Below, in pieces: positions 1-7,736 of a DNA stretch of 43,321 nt (its first letter is position 1; each line of letters opens with the position of its first letter). Source of the DNA: Breznakibacter sp. (GTDB lineage Bacteria > Bacteroidota > Bacteroidia > Bacteroidales > Marinilabiliaceae); contig JAGPHP010000003.1 of assembly GCA_018055415.1 (NCBI GenBank), forward strand, positions 1-43,321. Reading direction: 5' to 3'. Below the pieces are notes generated by a model. It was given only the letters and a program-made list of their open reading frames with translations. It did not search any database and was not told the DNA's origin. A program made the position numbers and the translations under genes.

Positions 1-240
1 CGTACAGATATTGCATGCAATGTCTCTAGCCTCCTTTAATTTGGCCACCTTTACGGGGTTTCCGCCTACGCCCTCACGCGGCTTAACCCCGTAGTCCCTT
101 ATAGTCTTCAAAAACTTTATCAAGCGGACATTCCTTGTGGATTTATTTCCCTGTTCCGTATATTTATATATTGGCTTCGTAGTTTTATTTTCTTGCTTCG
201 GGTATTTACAAATTTGCTCTGTGGATTTACAAATTGGCAT
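1..240 (-). CDS. Possible partial ORF with Cys-containing heptad repeats, runs off left edge
   Basis: The minus-strand frame is open from a stop near 411 to the window edge at 1. It has no ATG, GTG or TTG until the ATG at 238-240, so the start is uncertain. The first part encodes heptads of the form x-Q/P-x-C-K-x-x (for example EQECKST, TPICKIA). The part nearest the edge is non-repetitive and looks protein-like, with RLIKFLKTIRDYGVKPREGV followed by a Lys/Glu-rich stretch. I do not recognise the family. It may be a decayed gene or a repeat-driven open frame; the missing start argues for caution. Confidence 0.25.
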   Translation of the reverse strand, partial: MPICKSTEQICKYPKQENKTTKPIYKYTEQGNKSTRNVRLIKFLKTIRDYGVKPREGVGGNPVKVAKLKEARDIACNICT

Positions 241-366
241 CGTGGATTTACATTCTTGCTCTGCGATTTTACAAATTGGCGTCGTAGATTTACATTCTTG
301 CTCCGCGGTTTTACAAATTGTAGTTGTGGTTTTATGTTCTTGCTTCGGTAATTTACATTTATGCTC
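136..366. repeat. Degenerate 21-bp tandem repeat, 11 units
   Basis: Eleven consecutive 21-base units can be laid out, often pairing into 42-base super-units. On the minus strand a typical pair reads gagcaagaatgtaaatcyac followed by a unit containing ccaatttgtaaa. Every unit is a multiple of three, so the minus frame encodes heptads with a Cys-Lys or Asn-Lys core. Units are diverged from each other, there are no unique spacers, and the array is not palindromic. Confidence 0.75.
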
Positions 367-443
367 CGTATAAAGTGCTATGTTTAATCTTAGGTAGCTG
401 AAAAGTCAGGAGGGTATCAATTTTTAGTTGTATGCGGCACAGT

Positions 444-475
444 CCCTCTCCCTTGGAGAGGGATTTAGGGAGAGG
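444..475. repeat. Dispersed-type palindromic repeat (CCCTCTCC/GGAGAGGG)
   Basis: A perfect 8-bp stem (444-451 with 455-462) closes a 3-base loop, and a third copy of the arm (gggagagg, 468-475) follows after atta-like spacing. Short intergenic palindromes of this composition are recalled from many Bacteroidota genomes, where their translation gives peptides such as LSKGEG. Only one copy is visible here, so the dispersed nature is inference. Confidence 0.5.
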
Positions 476-813
476 TCTAAAGTAAATGTGATATTTTTCT
501 ATAACTAAAAAATTTAACCCCATAATGCGCCATCGGCTCGAACTATTTTGTGTCCTATAATATATTAAGACTTGGTATTTAACACATATACCTGCTATTC
601 TATCATTCATAATTGGTAAATTCATAATTATTTGCACAAAAGCTACATTTATGTGCTTTTTGATTTTTGTAAAAAAAGGGGTTGTTTTGAATAAATTGTA
701 TAGTTTTTTAAATAAACCCCCTTGATTAAATAGGTGAATGCTTTAAAAAATATGTTTTTTGGAAAAAATAGATATAAAAAATAGGGGTGTATGCGAAAAA
801 ATACATAAAATAT
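476..813. other. AT-rich intergenic stretch, no gene seen
   Basis: This stretch is very AT-rich with poly-A and poly-T runs. The one long minus-strand open frame across it (359-637) includes the palindrome at 444-475 and has no recognisable domain, so I do not call it. No tRNA-like fold or convincing riboswitch was seen. Confidence 0.5.
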
Positions 814-844
814 TTTGGTAGATTAAAATCAATTCCTACTTTTG
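814..844 (+). promoter_or_regulatory. Bacteroidota-type promoter for amtB-glnB
   Basis: A -33 box TTTG at 814-817 and a -7 box TACTTTTG at 837-844 (consensus TAnnTTTG) are separated by 19 bases. Transcription would start near 851, about 30 bases before the amtB ATG at 882. Confidence 0.7.
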
Positions 845-881
845 TGTCATAGAAAAATGATAACCACAAATTTTAATTAGT

Positions 882-2192
882 ATGAAGAAAATTGGAATTT
901 TAACTGCGTTAGTGTTTGGGGGAGCTTTTGCAGCTTTTGCACAAACAACAGCTGCGCCAACAGTAGATTCGGGGGCAACAGCTTGGATGATTACCTCAAC
1001 GGCACTTGTATTATTAATGGTGCCAGGTCTAGCCATGTTTTATGGCGGTTTAGTACGAAGCAAAAATGTTCTTGGAACAATGATGCATAGTTTTGCAGCT
1101 ATGGGAGTTATGGGTGTACTTTGGGTTGTAGTAGGATATGCTATGAGCTTTGGCCCTAGTGTATTAGGAGGATGGTTTGGATGGGATTCAAATTTACTCT
1201 TCCTATCGGGTATCGATGAAACTATTGATCCTACTGGTGTACCTCAAATTGTATTTGCAATGTTTCAAGGTAAATTCGCAATTATAACACCAGCACTTAT
1301 TGCAGGTGCGTTTGCCGAACGTGTTAAGTTTAAAGGATATATTTTATTTATAGCATTATGGGGAGTGTTTATCTACAATCCACTTGCACACTGGGTATGG
1401 GCTGCTGATGGATTCTTATTCACAATGGGTGCTAAAGGTGCTATTGACTTTGCTGGTGGTACTGTGGTTCATATCTCTGCCGGTGTTGCAGGTTTAGTTG
1501 CTGCTATCTATTTAGGTGTTCGTCGCGGATATCCTCATCGTCAAATGAAACCTAACAACCTTGTTATGGTTATGATGGGTGCAGGTTTACTTTGGGTTGG
1601 ATGGTTTGGTTTTAACGCAGGTAGCAGTATCTCGTCAAACTTATTAACTGCTCAAGCTTTAGTTGCTACTCAAACTGCTGCTGCTGCTGGTGCTCTTGCT
1701 TGGATGATTATTGAACATTTCCACGCTGGTAAAATGACAGCTCTTGGTTTTGCATCGGGTATGTTGGCTGGTTTAGTTGCCGTAACACCTGCTGCAGGTG
1801 TGGTTCAACCAGCGGGTGCATTAATGTTAGGTATCATTGCTTCACTTGTTATTTATTATCTACTAACTCTTAAAGATAAATTTGGTTACGACGATTCATT
1901 AGATGCTTTTGGTATCCATGGCGTGGGTGGTATTGTAGGAGCTATTGCTTTAGTATTCTTTATCCGTCCAAGCTGGTTTAACGGAACAACCGATTGGGGT
2001 GTTACTGATCAGTTATTAGTTCAGTTAACAGCTGTAGGTTGTGCCATTGCATACTCTGCTATTGGAACTTTAATACTTGTTTGGGGTATTGATAAAACAA
2101 TTGGTTTGAAATCGACACCAGAAGAGGAGATGCAAGGTTTAGATCATAGCTACCATGGCGAAAGAGGTTATGGTATGTTGAATCCAAACTAA
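882..2192 (+). CDS. amtB: Ammonium transporter, Amt/AmtB family
   Basis: This is an inner-membrane ammonium channel of 436 residues. Residues 1-20 form a cleavable signal peptide ending AFA-Q, as in other Amt proteins. The mature part has the usual eleven-helix pattern. The pore twin histidines are visible at H197 (VVHISAG) and H346 (FGIHGVGG), and D189 in IDFAGGT is the conserved structural Asp. The C-terminal tail (TPEEEMQGLDHSYHGERGYG) contains the conserved motif that contacts PII proteins. It is followed after 48 bases by glnB, the classic amtB-glnK pair, so transport is probably gated by PII and expression tied to nitrogen status. A good Bacteroidota promoter sits just upstream. The product call is secure. 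Confidence 0.96.
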   Translation: MKKIGILTALVFGGAFAAFAQTTAAPTVDSGATAWMITSTALVLLMVPGLAMFYGGLVRSKNVLGTMMHSFAAMGVMGVLWVVVGYAMSFGPSVLGGWFGWDSNLLFLSGIDETIDPTGVPQIVFAMFQGKFAIITPALIAGAFAERVKFKGYILFIALWGVFIYNPLAHWVWAADGFLFTMGAKGAIDFAGGTVVHISAGVAGLVAAIYLGVRRGYPHRQMKPNNLVMVMMGAGLLWVGWFGFNAGSSISSNLLTAQALVATQTAAAAGALAWMIIEHFHAGKMTALGFASGMLAGLVAVTPAAGVVQPAGALMLGIIASLVIYYLLTLKDKFGYDDSLDAFGIHGVGGIVGAIALVFFIRPSWFNGTTDWGVTDQLLVQLTAVGCAIAYSAIGTLILVWGIDKTIGLKSTPEEEMQGLDHSYHGERGYGMLNPN

Positions 2193-2240
2193 TGGATTGA
2201 GACTTTAAACAGTGTTTAGTAACGATTTAAATTTGAATTT

Positions 2241-2594
2241 ATGAAACTTATAACAGCAATTATACGCGCCTATCAATTAGACCAAGTTCGTGAAAGTCTC
2301 ATTGCAGCTGGCATTACAAGAATAACGGTGGTTCGAGTATCGGGTCACGGTCAACAAAAAAGTGAGGAGATCTATCGCGGACGTAAAATCGTTCCAGCAT
2401 TGATCCCAAAAGTTAGAATTGACATCGCCGTAAACAATGAGTTTGCAGAGGTTGCGATTGATGCAATCATATCTGCCGCTCGTTCAAAAGACGACCAGCA
2501 CGATGGCGAAATTGGCGATGGAAAAATATTCATTACTGCACTGGAGGAGTGCATAAGAATTAGAACCGGCGAACGCGGCGGAACCGCAATCTAG
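2241..2594 (+). CDS. glnB: Nitrogen regulatory protein PII (GlnB/GlnK)
   Basis: This is a trimeric 2-oxoglutarate/ATP sensor of 117 residues that probably blocks AmtB when nitrogen is plentiful. It has the PII N-terminus (MKLITAIIRAYQLDQVRESL), a T-loop with GHGQQKSEEIYRG whose Tyr45 matches the uridylylated Tyr51 of enterobacterial PII, the B-loop GEIGDGKIF and the C-terminal IRIRTGERG. Two departures from the E. coli protein are visible: the T-loop is about one residue shorter, and there is a hydrophilic insertion of about seven residues (KDDQHDG) just before the B-loop. Co-transcription with amtB supports a GlnK-like role. Whether Tyr45 is modified here is unknown. Confidence 0.94.
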   Translation: MKLITAIIRAYQLDQVRESLIAAGITRITVVRVSGHGQQKSEEIYRGRKIVPALIPKVRIDIAVNNEFAEVAIDAIISAARSKDDQHDGEIGDGKIFITALEECIRIRTGERGGTAI

Positions 2595-2622
2595 GAATTA
2601 GTATTTTAGTTATTCATGCCCT

Positions 2623-2663
2623 AAAATCCTCCTCTTACAACGGTAAGAAGGAGGATTTTTTTT
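2623..2663 (+). terminator. Rho-independent terminator after glnB
   Basis: A long stem (aaaatcctcctcttac paired with gtaagaaggaggatttt, one bulged A) closes a 4-base loop and runs into eight Ts. It also lies ten bases past the stop of the convergent acyltransferase gene and may stop both transcripts. Confidence 0.85.
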
Positions 2664-2673
2664 GAGGTTGGCA

Positions 2674-3822
2674 CTATTCTGGCCGAGAATTAATCACCGT
2701 AAATTTTTCTTTTAGTTTTAGAAAGGGTCTCTCAAAGTATCTGTACGACAATCCTGAGAGGATAACCGTAACGGTGAATACTAGAATTGTTCCAATTATT
2801 GATATGGTTATTGAATTTATTTGAAGATAGATTAGTGGTTTTTCCCAATAACTGCGAAACCCGTGGAAAAATAGATGAAATATAAGTGAATGAAACATAT
2901 ACAATCCAAACGAAATTCGACCAAGATATACAAGTAATTTCGGTACATATTTATCAGGAATTCCAAGCGTTGAGATAAAAAAGAGCACAGAACCAGCTAA
3001 AACCATTAACCAACCCAAAATAGCGCCTAGCACTGTAGGGTGACCATTATAACTCTTTACATCAAAATTGTAAACAGAAAAAAACCACAAGGCAACACCA
3101 ACTAAAAAGAGTCCCAGACGTATTACACCAGAGAGTGATGGAATTTTACCTTTTAAGAATAGGGCTAACAAAGCTCCAATGGCAAAGAACTGAAATTGAA
3201 AAAAGCTATTTAACCATTGACCACTCTCGCCGTTATATTCAAGTTTAGCATAGTATATACTCCATCCATAGGAAATTAGAATTAATAATAGACTAATAGC
3301 TATTAAAAATTTGCGACCTCCCATCTTTGTCAAAAATGGAATACCTAAATAAAACTGCTCCTCTACAGCAATACTCCATAGAGGATCAATAGGGCCACCA
3401 ATCCAGCCGAAATGAAAAATGTACCAATTACCTGTAAAAAGCGTGAATGCTAGCCAAGCCCATATATCATTTGTTGCCACTTTAGGCATAAATTGCCCAA
3501 GAATAATGAGTCCAATAAACACAATAAAATATAGTGGCCATATACGTAAAATCCTCCGAGTGTAAAATGATTTAATATCAATACTGTTTGTCTTATTTAA
3601 TTCTCTTAGCAAAAGCTCCACAATTAAAAAAGAGCTTAATAGAAAGAATATCGGTACGCCAAACGCTCCTATGGTACAAAAAGTATAAAGGATAGGTTGC
3701 GTTTTTGGATCAACAGGAACATAATCCATAAAATGAAAGAAAAAGACACAGATAAAAGCAAAAAACCTTAATGCATCAAGTTCTTGAAGATAGAAGCGAT
3801 TGTTTTCAGATTTAGCTAACAT
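2674..3822 (-). CDS. Membrane acyltransferase, acyltransferase-3 (OafA/YrhL) family
   Basis: This is an integral membrane O-acyltransferase of 382 residues, likely to decorate a cell-surface glycan or lipid, typically by O-acetylation. Family motifs visible are the first helix LDALRFFAFICVFFFHF with its Arg and His, the YTRRILRIWPLYF segment and LWSIAVEEQFYL, followed by about ten hydrophobic helices. There is no SGNH extracytoplasmic domain, so this is the short transmembrane-only form. It stands alone between the PII gene (convergent) and the pigment operon (same strand, about 360 bases upstream). The substrate cannot be told from the sequence. Confidence 0.88.
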   Translation of the reverse strand: MLAKSENNRFYLQELDALRFFAFICVFFFHFMDYVPVDPKTQPILYTFCTIGAFGVPIFFLLSSFLIVELLLRELNKTNSIDIKSFYTRRILRIWPLYFIVFIGLIILGQFMPKVATNDIWAWLAFTLFTGNWYIFHFGWIGGPIDPLWSIAVEEQFYLGIPFLTKMGGRKFLIAISLLLILISYGWSIYYAKLEYNGESGQWLNSFFQFQFFAIGALLALFLKGKIPSLSGVIRLGLFLVGVALWFFSVYNFDVKSYNGHPTVLGAILGWLMVLAGSVLFFISTLGIPDKYVPKLLVYLGRISFGLYMFHSLIFHLFFHGFRSYWEKPLIYLQINSITISIIGTILVFTVTVILSGLSYRYFERPFLKLKEKFTVINSRPE

Positions 3823-4122
3823 TTGTTTTGGTTTAAGGAGTTACAACTTCAAATAGGTGAATATTTTGACTCTTTTTTTATTGTTTAAAGAAGATATGAG
3901 TCAAAACTATGAATTATAATTGATCGTTGTAATGGCTTAAGGATAAACAACATTCGAAAAGGGGCAAAATGCAAAATTGTCTGTTTGTATTTAAGATTTA
4001 ATACGAGTTAGATTGTGAGAGTATAATTTTTTTGATATTTTAAACTTTATTTTATTGAGTATTCTTACATCGAACTCACGTTATTATAAATTCAAATAAA
4101 TTAATCCATTACTTAAAACAAA
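3823..4122. other. Intergenic region, nothing recognised
   Basis: This AT-rich stretch lies between the pigment-operon terminator and the acyltransferase gene. It presumably contains the acyltransferase promoter, but no full TAnnTTTG box was found on the minus strand. Confidence 0.4.
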
Positions 4123-4155
4123 AAATGCAAGGAACTTTGTCAGAACCTTGCATTT
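4123..4155 (-). terminator. Terminator of the pigment operon
   Basis: A 10-bp perfect stem (aaatgcaagg at 4123-4132 with ccttgcattt at 4146-4155) is followed on the minus strand by a T-rich tail (gcattttttgtttt). It begins about 24 bases past the stop of the last gene of the operon. Confidence 0.8.
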
Positions 4156-4178
4156 AAATAAAATGAGTTTTAACGATC

Positions 4179-4754
4179 TTAGTTGCTAGATTGTTTTAAA
4201 GCCGCTAAAAATGAAGCTGCCCAGAAGTTACGAACTCCAAATCCGGCAGGCTTTCCAGACACTTTAGTCGATTTAATAATTTTCTTTGTAGCAGTATCAA
4301 AATATACTACTCTATAAAATCCTTGAATCAACGTCTTACTATATAGTTCGGCTATAAAAACTACTCCAACTTCATTTTTACTTCCAGACACGTCAATTGT
4401 ACTTACTAATGAATCTACTTGCGCATCTGTTAATCTATATTCTGTTTTTGTAGTAATGATTGCAGTTTCGTTAATAGCAATATTTCTGGTTTGAACAAAG
4501 TCAATTGTCGGATTTACACTCTCTTTATTGAGATATTTTGCCACATTGAACTTTGGATATTCATTTAAAACCAGTCCATTAATGCTATAAAATGCACTTT
4601 TGAATTGTGATGGGCTTTCTAGCGCCCCTTCAACTTTTGCCAATGAATAGTCAATGCCAAAATAGTCAACAACATTAGCTTCTTTAGCTTTGTCTTGAGC
4701 AAATGTTAGGTTTGTAATACATACAACTGCTAATAATAATAGTGTTCTTTTCAT
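4179..4754 (-). CDS. Secreted protein of unknown function, last gene of the pigment operon
   Basis: I do not recognise a family. The start at 4754 gives a clean signal peptide (MKRTLLLLAVVCITNLTFAQ) and a mature protein of about 170 residues. An upstream ATG at 4790 would put twelve residues ahead of the signal and overlap the ligase gene. The mature part has no cysteine and no lipobox, and contains mixed alpha/beta-looking segments such as VGVVFIAELYSKTLIQGFYRVVYFD. It lies 16 bases after the ligase stop and just before the operon terminator, so it is probably co-expressed with the pigment genes. A periplasmic or outer-membrane role in pigment transport is possible but is inference. Confidence 0.8.
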   Translation of the reverse strand: MKRTLLLLAVVCITNLTFAQDKAKEANVVDYFGIDYSLAKVEGALESPSQFKSAFYSINGLVLNEYPKFNVAKYLNKESVNPTIDFVQTRNIAINETAIITTKTEYRLTDAQVDSLVSTIDVSGSKNEVGVVFIAELYSKTLIQGFYRVVYFDTATKKIIKSTKVSGKPAGFGVRNFWAASFLAALKQSSN

Positions 4755-4770
4755 TTGAAATAGGTTTAAA

Positions 4771-6081
4771 TTATTTATTACTAATATCACGCAAATCTAT
4801 AAATTTTATTGGTTTACGACTCATTTCCGGCATCTGAATTTTTGAAATATATTCAATAGGCTCAAACGATATCTCAGGAGCAACACGTACTTTAGAGCGA
4901 AACAGATCTTTAACCTGTTTTAAAAATTCTTCGGAATGGGTGGTACTCCCAATCTTAACAATAATGGAGTCGGTACCAATGGTATTGGTATAGACCTCAA
5001 TAATATAGTTTTTGATTTCCGGAATATTATCAAGGATATCATATAGAGCAGATGGATAGAGTGTTGTTCCTTTGTATTTAATCATTTGTCCTTTACGTCC
5101 TAGCACTGGACTTAAACGCATGGTTTGTCGCCCACATTGACATGCTTCGGTGTGATGATAGCATATATCCCCTGTTTTGAATCTTAACAAAGGCATTCCT
5201 TCAACTCCCAGAGTTGTAATGGTAACCTCACCCGGTTCGCCTGGTTTTACGGGCATATTATCTTCATCCAAAAACTCAACAATGATAAGCTCTGGTTGAT
5301 GGTGACCACCAACGCCGTAATTGCATTCGGTAAACGAGGATTGCATTTCGGTGGAAGCATAGGTTGAGTGAAGGGTCAACTCAGGCCAACGAGCTTTGAT
5401 TTGTGAGCCTAACGTGTTGGTAGTAAAGTCGTTATTTCGGAGTGTCTCGCCAATGCAGATTGCCTTCTTTAGCGGACTATTTTTATAGTCTATTCCGTTG
5501 GCTTCGGCGTAATCAATTAGTTTGAGTAAAAACGAGGGCACGACTACGCAGCGATTTGGGTGAATACGTTTTATTGAATCCCATTGAAGTTCGGGAATTC
5601 CATTACCCACTCTTACCACCCCACAACCCAAATCTCTTGCTCCCATAAAATAGGCAATTCCAGCCATAAAACGGCGGTCAAGAGTGGTCATAAGTTGAAT
5701 TATATCCTCTTTTGAGCAGCCGGCTGTAGCAAATGAGAGATGTTCATTATAGGCTAAGCGGGATAAATCATTGTTGGTAAGAGCAAATGTAACAGGATCA
5801 CCTAAAGTGCCCGAAGTGGTAACGTAGTCAATGATTTCGGACTTGTCAACACAAATAAAATCTTCGTTAAAGAGTTGCAGATCACGTTTAGTGGTTACGG
5901 GAAGTTTCGTTAAATCTTCAATTGTTTTTATGGTTTTGATATCAATGTTGTTCTCAGAAAACATCTTACCATAAAATTTTGAGTGAGCACTTAAATAGGT
6001 CAACTCTTGCTGTAATTGTGCCTCTTGAAAGGCTTTTATGTTATTGGTTGTTTGAAATTGGATTTCTGGATTCTTAATCAT
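4771..6081 (-). CDS. Phenylacetate-CoA-ligase-like AMP ligase (aryl starter activation)
   Basis: This 436-residue protein belongs to the adenylate-forming superfamily, phenylacetate-CoA ligase branch. Motifs seen are the P-loop VTTSGTLGDPV, YASTEMQ, the adenylate-binding RFKTGDI and, near the C-terminus, SRKPIKF with the candidate catalytic Lys. A CxCG pair (EACQCGRQ) matches the zinc-like knuckle common in PaaK relatives. In aryl-polyene and flexirubin clusters an AMP ligase loads the coumarate-type starter onto CoA or ACP, and that is the likely job here, with 4-coumarate from the ammonia-lyase at the other end of the operon as substrate. Its start overlaps the preceding gene by 8 bases. 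Substrate and acceptor are inferred. Confidence 0.85.
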   Translation of the reverse strand: MIKNPEIQFQTTNNIKAFQEAQLQQELTYLSAHSKFYGKMFSENNIDIKTIKTIEDLTKLPVTTKRDLQLFNEDFICVDKSEIIDYVTTSGTLGDPVTFALTNNDLSRLAYNEHLSFATAGCSKEDIIQLMTTLDRRFMAGIAYFMGARDLGCGVVRVGNGIPELQWDSIKRIHPNRCVVVPSFLLKLIDYAEANGIDYKNSPLKKAICIGETLRNNDFTTNTLGSQIKARWPELTLHSTYASTEMQSSFTECNYGVGGHHQPELIIVEFLDEDNMPVKPGEPGEVTITTLGVEGMPLLRFKTGDICYHHTEACQCGRQTMRLSPVLGRKGQMIKYKGTTLYPSALYDILDNIPEIKNYIIEVYTNTIGTDSIIVKIGSTTHSEEFLKQVKDLFRSKVRVAPEISFEPIEYISKIQMPEMSRKPIKFIDLRDISNK

Positions 6082-7735
6082 TTCTTACGCTATTTATCTT
6101 GTTTTCAATGGCATCACGTTCATTCTTACGAGGTATCTCCAATGTTAGGGCTTTTTCCCAATTCCAGAGAGCTTTTTCTTTATCGGCAAAGTGGTGGTGA
6201 TAATCACCTAACAGAGTATAAACGTAGTAAAAATTCGGGTTTAATTGGATAAAGTCATCCAATTTCTGGGCAGACAATGGAAGTTCATTAGTCATCGATT
6301 TTTTAAGCTCTCTAACCCCTAATCTATAATCAATAATTTTTTGAAAATTAGTTTTTAGAAAGGTTGAATCGGCAGCAATAGTTAGACTATCTACATAAAT
6401 TTCTTTTGAAAAATTGACTCCATTAAAGATCTTGTTTAAATCGTAACAAACGTATTCGCCCGATTGCCATGGAGATGTTGACACCCACATCAAACCTTGT
6501 TGAGGTTTGAAAATTACTGAGTGGTGGGCTATATCTTGATTTAATGATTTCTCATTGGTAAAGCCAATTTCTGTGTTATTTTTCCCATGTCTATCTCTTA
6601 AAATAGTTGATGCAATTATGGGGGAGATGGTTTTATTCTCTGCTAATAATTCTTCAAGTCGTGCGTATCTGTAAGGACTATCAGAGTTTTGGATGTTCTC
6701 GATATTTTTAGGATCTTTTTTGTAATTATCTGCTTGATAGTGATTTGTGCAAATAATTTGGTTTGTGGAACTTTGAAAAAGGGCAATTTGATAAGGCGTT
6801 TTTTCAATAATAGCAGCCTTTTTATCTATCGCCGAACCTATTAAAAGTGATTCAGATACAAACGTGTGTCGGCTTTGAGCAATTTTGTAGGCTTCGTCTA
6901 TGGTAGATGCGTATTGAAGTATCTCTCTAGCTAATATTGATATAGGCATCGCTGCAGAGGTTGGAATATCTCCTTTGGCAGCATTGATGGTAATTGTAAG
7001 TCCCTTTTCATTCATCCCGGATAAGACGCCAATCATACCAGCCCAACCAATGGCTGCATATTTGTATCCTTTTGAAGGTGAAACAAAAGTTATGAGTTTG
7101 TTTTTAGCAAAGTTGTCGCCCACAAAGAAGTCGAAATTACGCCCAATCAGAAGTGTTGAATCTGAGCTTTTATTTTCCCAAACGCCAAACGAGCTGCATC
7201 CAACCAACATATACTCTTGCATGGTGTGACCAATATCGTGAGCTCCATGATAGTTAAGCTGTCGTTCGTAGGCAGGGCCAATGGCATCAAATTCATCCGA
7301 ACAGGAGAGTGACATGCCATAAATCTCTTCTCTAAACTCCTCAGGAACAAAGGCTCCCATGTTTCGGTTAAAAATAATGGTGAAGAAACGTAGAAATTTG
7401 AGGTAGCTATCAGAGGGTATTATTTCTCGTATTTGATCTATAAACGTTTGTTCTTGATAATGGAGTAGCTCTTTGGTTAGTTTGCCGAGCGTAGTACCTC
7501 GGTTAATGGCATCTCCCTCTAAATAGATCTCCCAAAGTCCATTTTTATTATGTCTAAGTTTACTTGCATTGCAAGAGGTGTAACCCGAATCTTGCAGCAC
7601 CTGATATGAAGTCAAATCTACCGGAATATTAGGATTTTTCATGTCGGCGCTCTGATAGAGGTAGGTTAGCCAAATGGCCGGAATTACTATCACTATAGCA
7701 AGTGCGAACCCAGTAATTTTTAAAAACTTTTTCAT
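6074..7735 (-). CDS. C45-family Ntn-hydrolase/acyltransferase with N-terminal membrane anchor
   Basis: The start at 7735 (MKKFLKITGF) gives 553 residues beginning with one hydrophobic anchor or uncleaved signal. The domain resembles acyl-CoA:6-aminopenicillanic-acid acyltransferase and related C45 autoproteolytic enzymes. The expected Gly-Cys cleavage/nucleophile site is visible as VGC-SSF, with Cys180 as the new N-terminus after processing, followed by RNFDF and WAGMIGVLSGMNEKGLTITIN. The last 70 residues look like a TPR-type helical pair (YYVYTLLGDYHHHFADKEKA). Such proteins hydrolyse or transfer amide/ester acyl groups. Location in the pigment operon suggests acyl transfer or cleavage on the finished lipid at the periplasmic face, which is inference. 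Confidence 0.82.
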   Translation of the reverse strand: MKKFLKITGFALAIVIVIPAIWLTYLYQSADMKNPNIPVDLTSYQVLQDSGYTSCNASKLRHNKNGLWEIYLEGDAINRGTTLGKLTKELLHYQEQTFIDQIREIIPSDSYLKFLRFFTIIFNRNMGAFVPEEFREEIYGMSLSCSDEFDAIGPAYERQLNYHGAHDIGHTMQEYMLVGCSSFGVWENKSSDSTLLIGRNFDFFVGDNFAKNKLITFVSPSKGYKYAAIGWAGMIGVLSGMNEKGLTITINAAKGDIPTSAAMPISILAREILQYASTIDEAYKIAQSRHTFVSESLLIGSAIDKKAAIIEKTPYQIALFQSSTNQIICTNHYQADNYKKDPKNIENIQNSDSPYRYARLEELLAENKTISPIIASTILRDRHGKNNTEIGFTNEKSLNQDIAHHSVIFKPQQGLMWVSTSPWQSGEYVCYDLNKIFNGVNFSKEIYVDSLTIAADSTFLKTNFQKIIDYRLGVRELKKSMTNELPLSAQKLDDFIQLNPNFYYVYTLLGDYHHHFADKEKALWNWEKALTLEIPRKNERDAIENKINSVRND

Positions 7736-7736
7736 A

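Noticed and set aside
136..366. CRISPR array
   Set aside because: Units are only 21 bases, diverged, adjacent without unique spacers, and no cas genes are in the window.
137..373. Plus-strand open frame of 78 codons
   Set aside because: It is made almost entirely of the tandem repeat translated in another frame, is hydrophobic and low in complexity, and has no homology cue.
359..637. Minus-strand open frame of 92 codons upstream of amtB
   Set aside because: It runs through the palindromic repeat (giving LSKGEG) and AT-rich spacer, with no domain and no neighbour that suggests a function.
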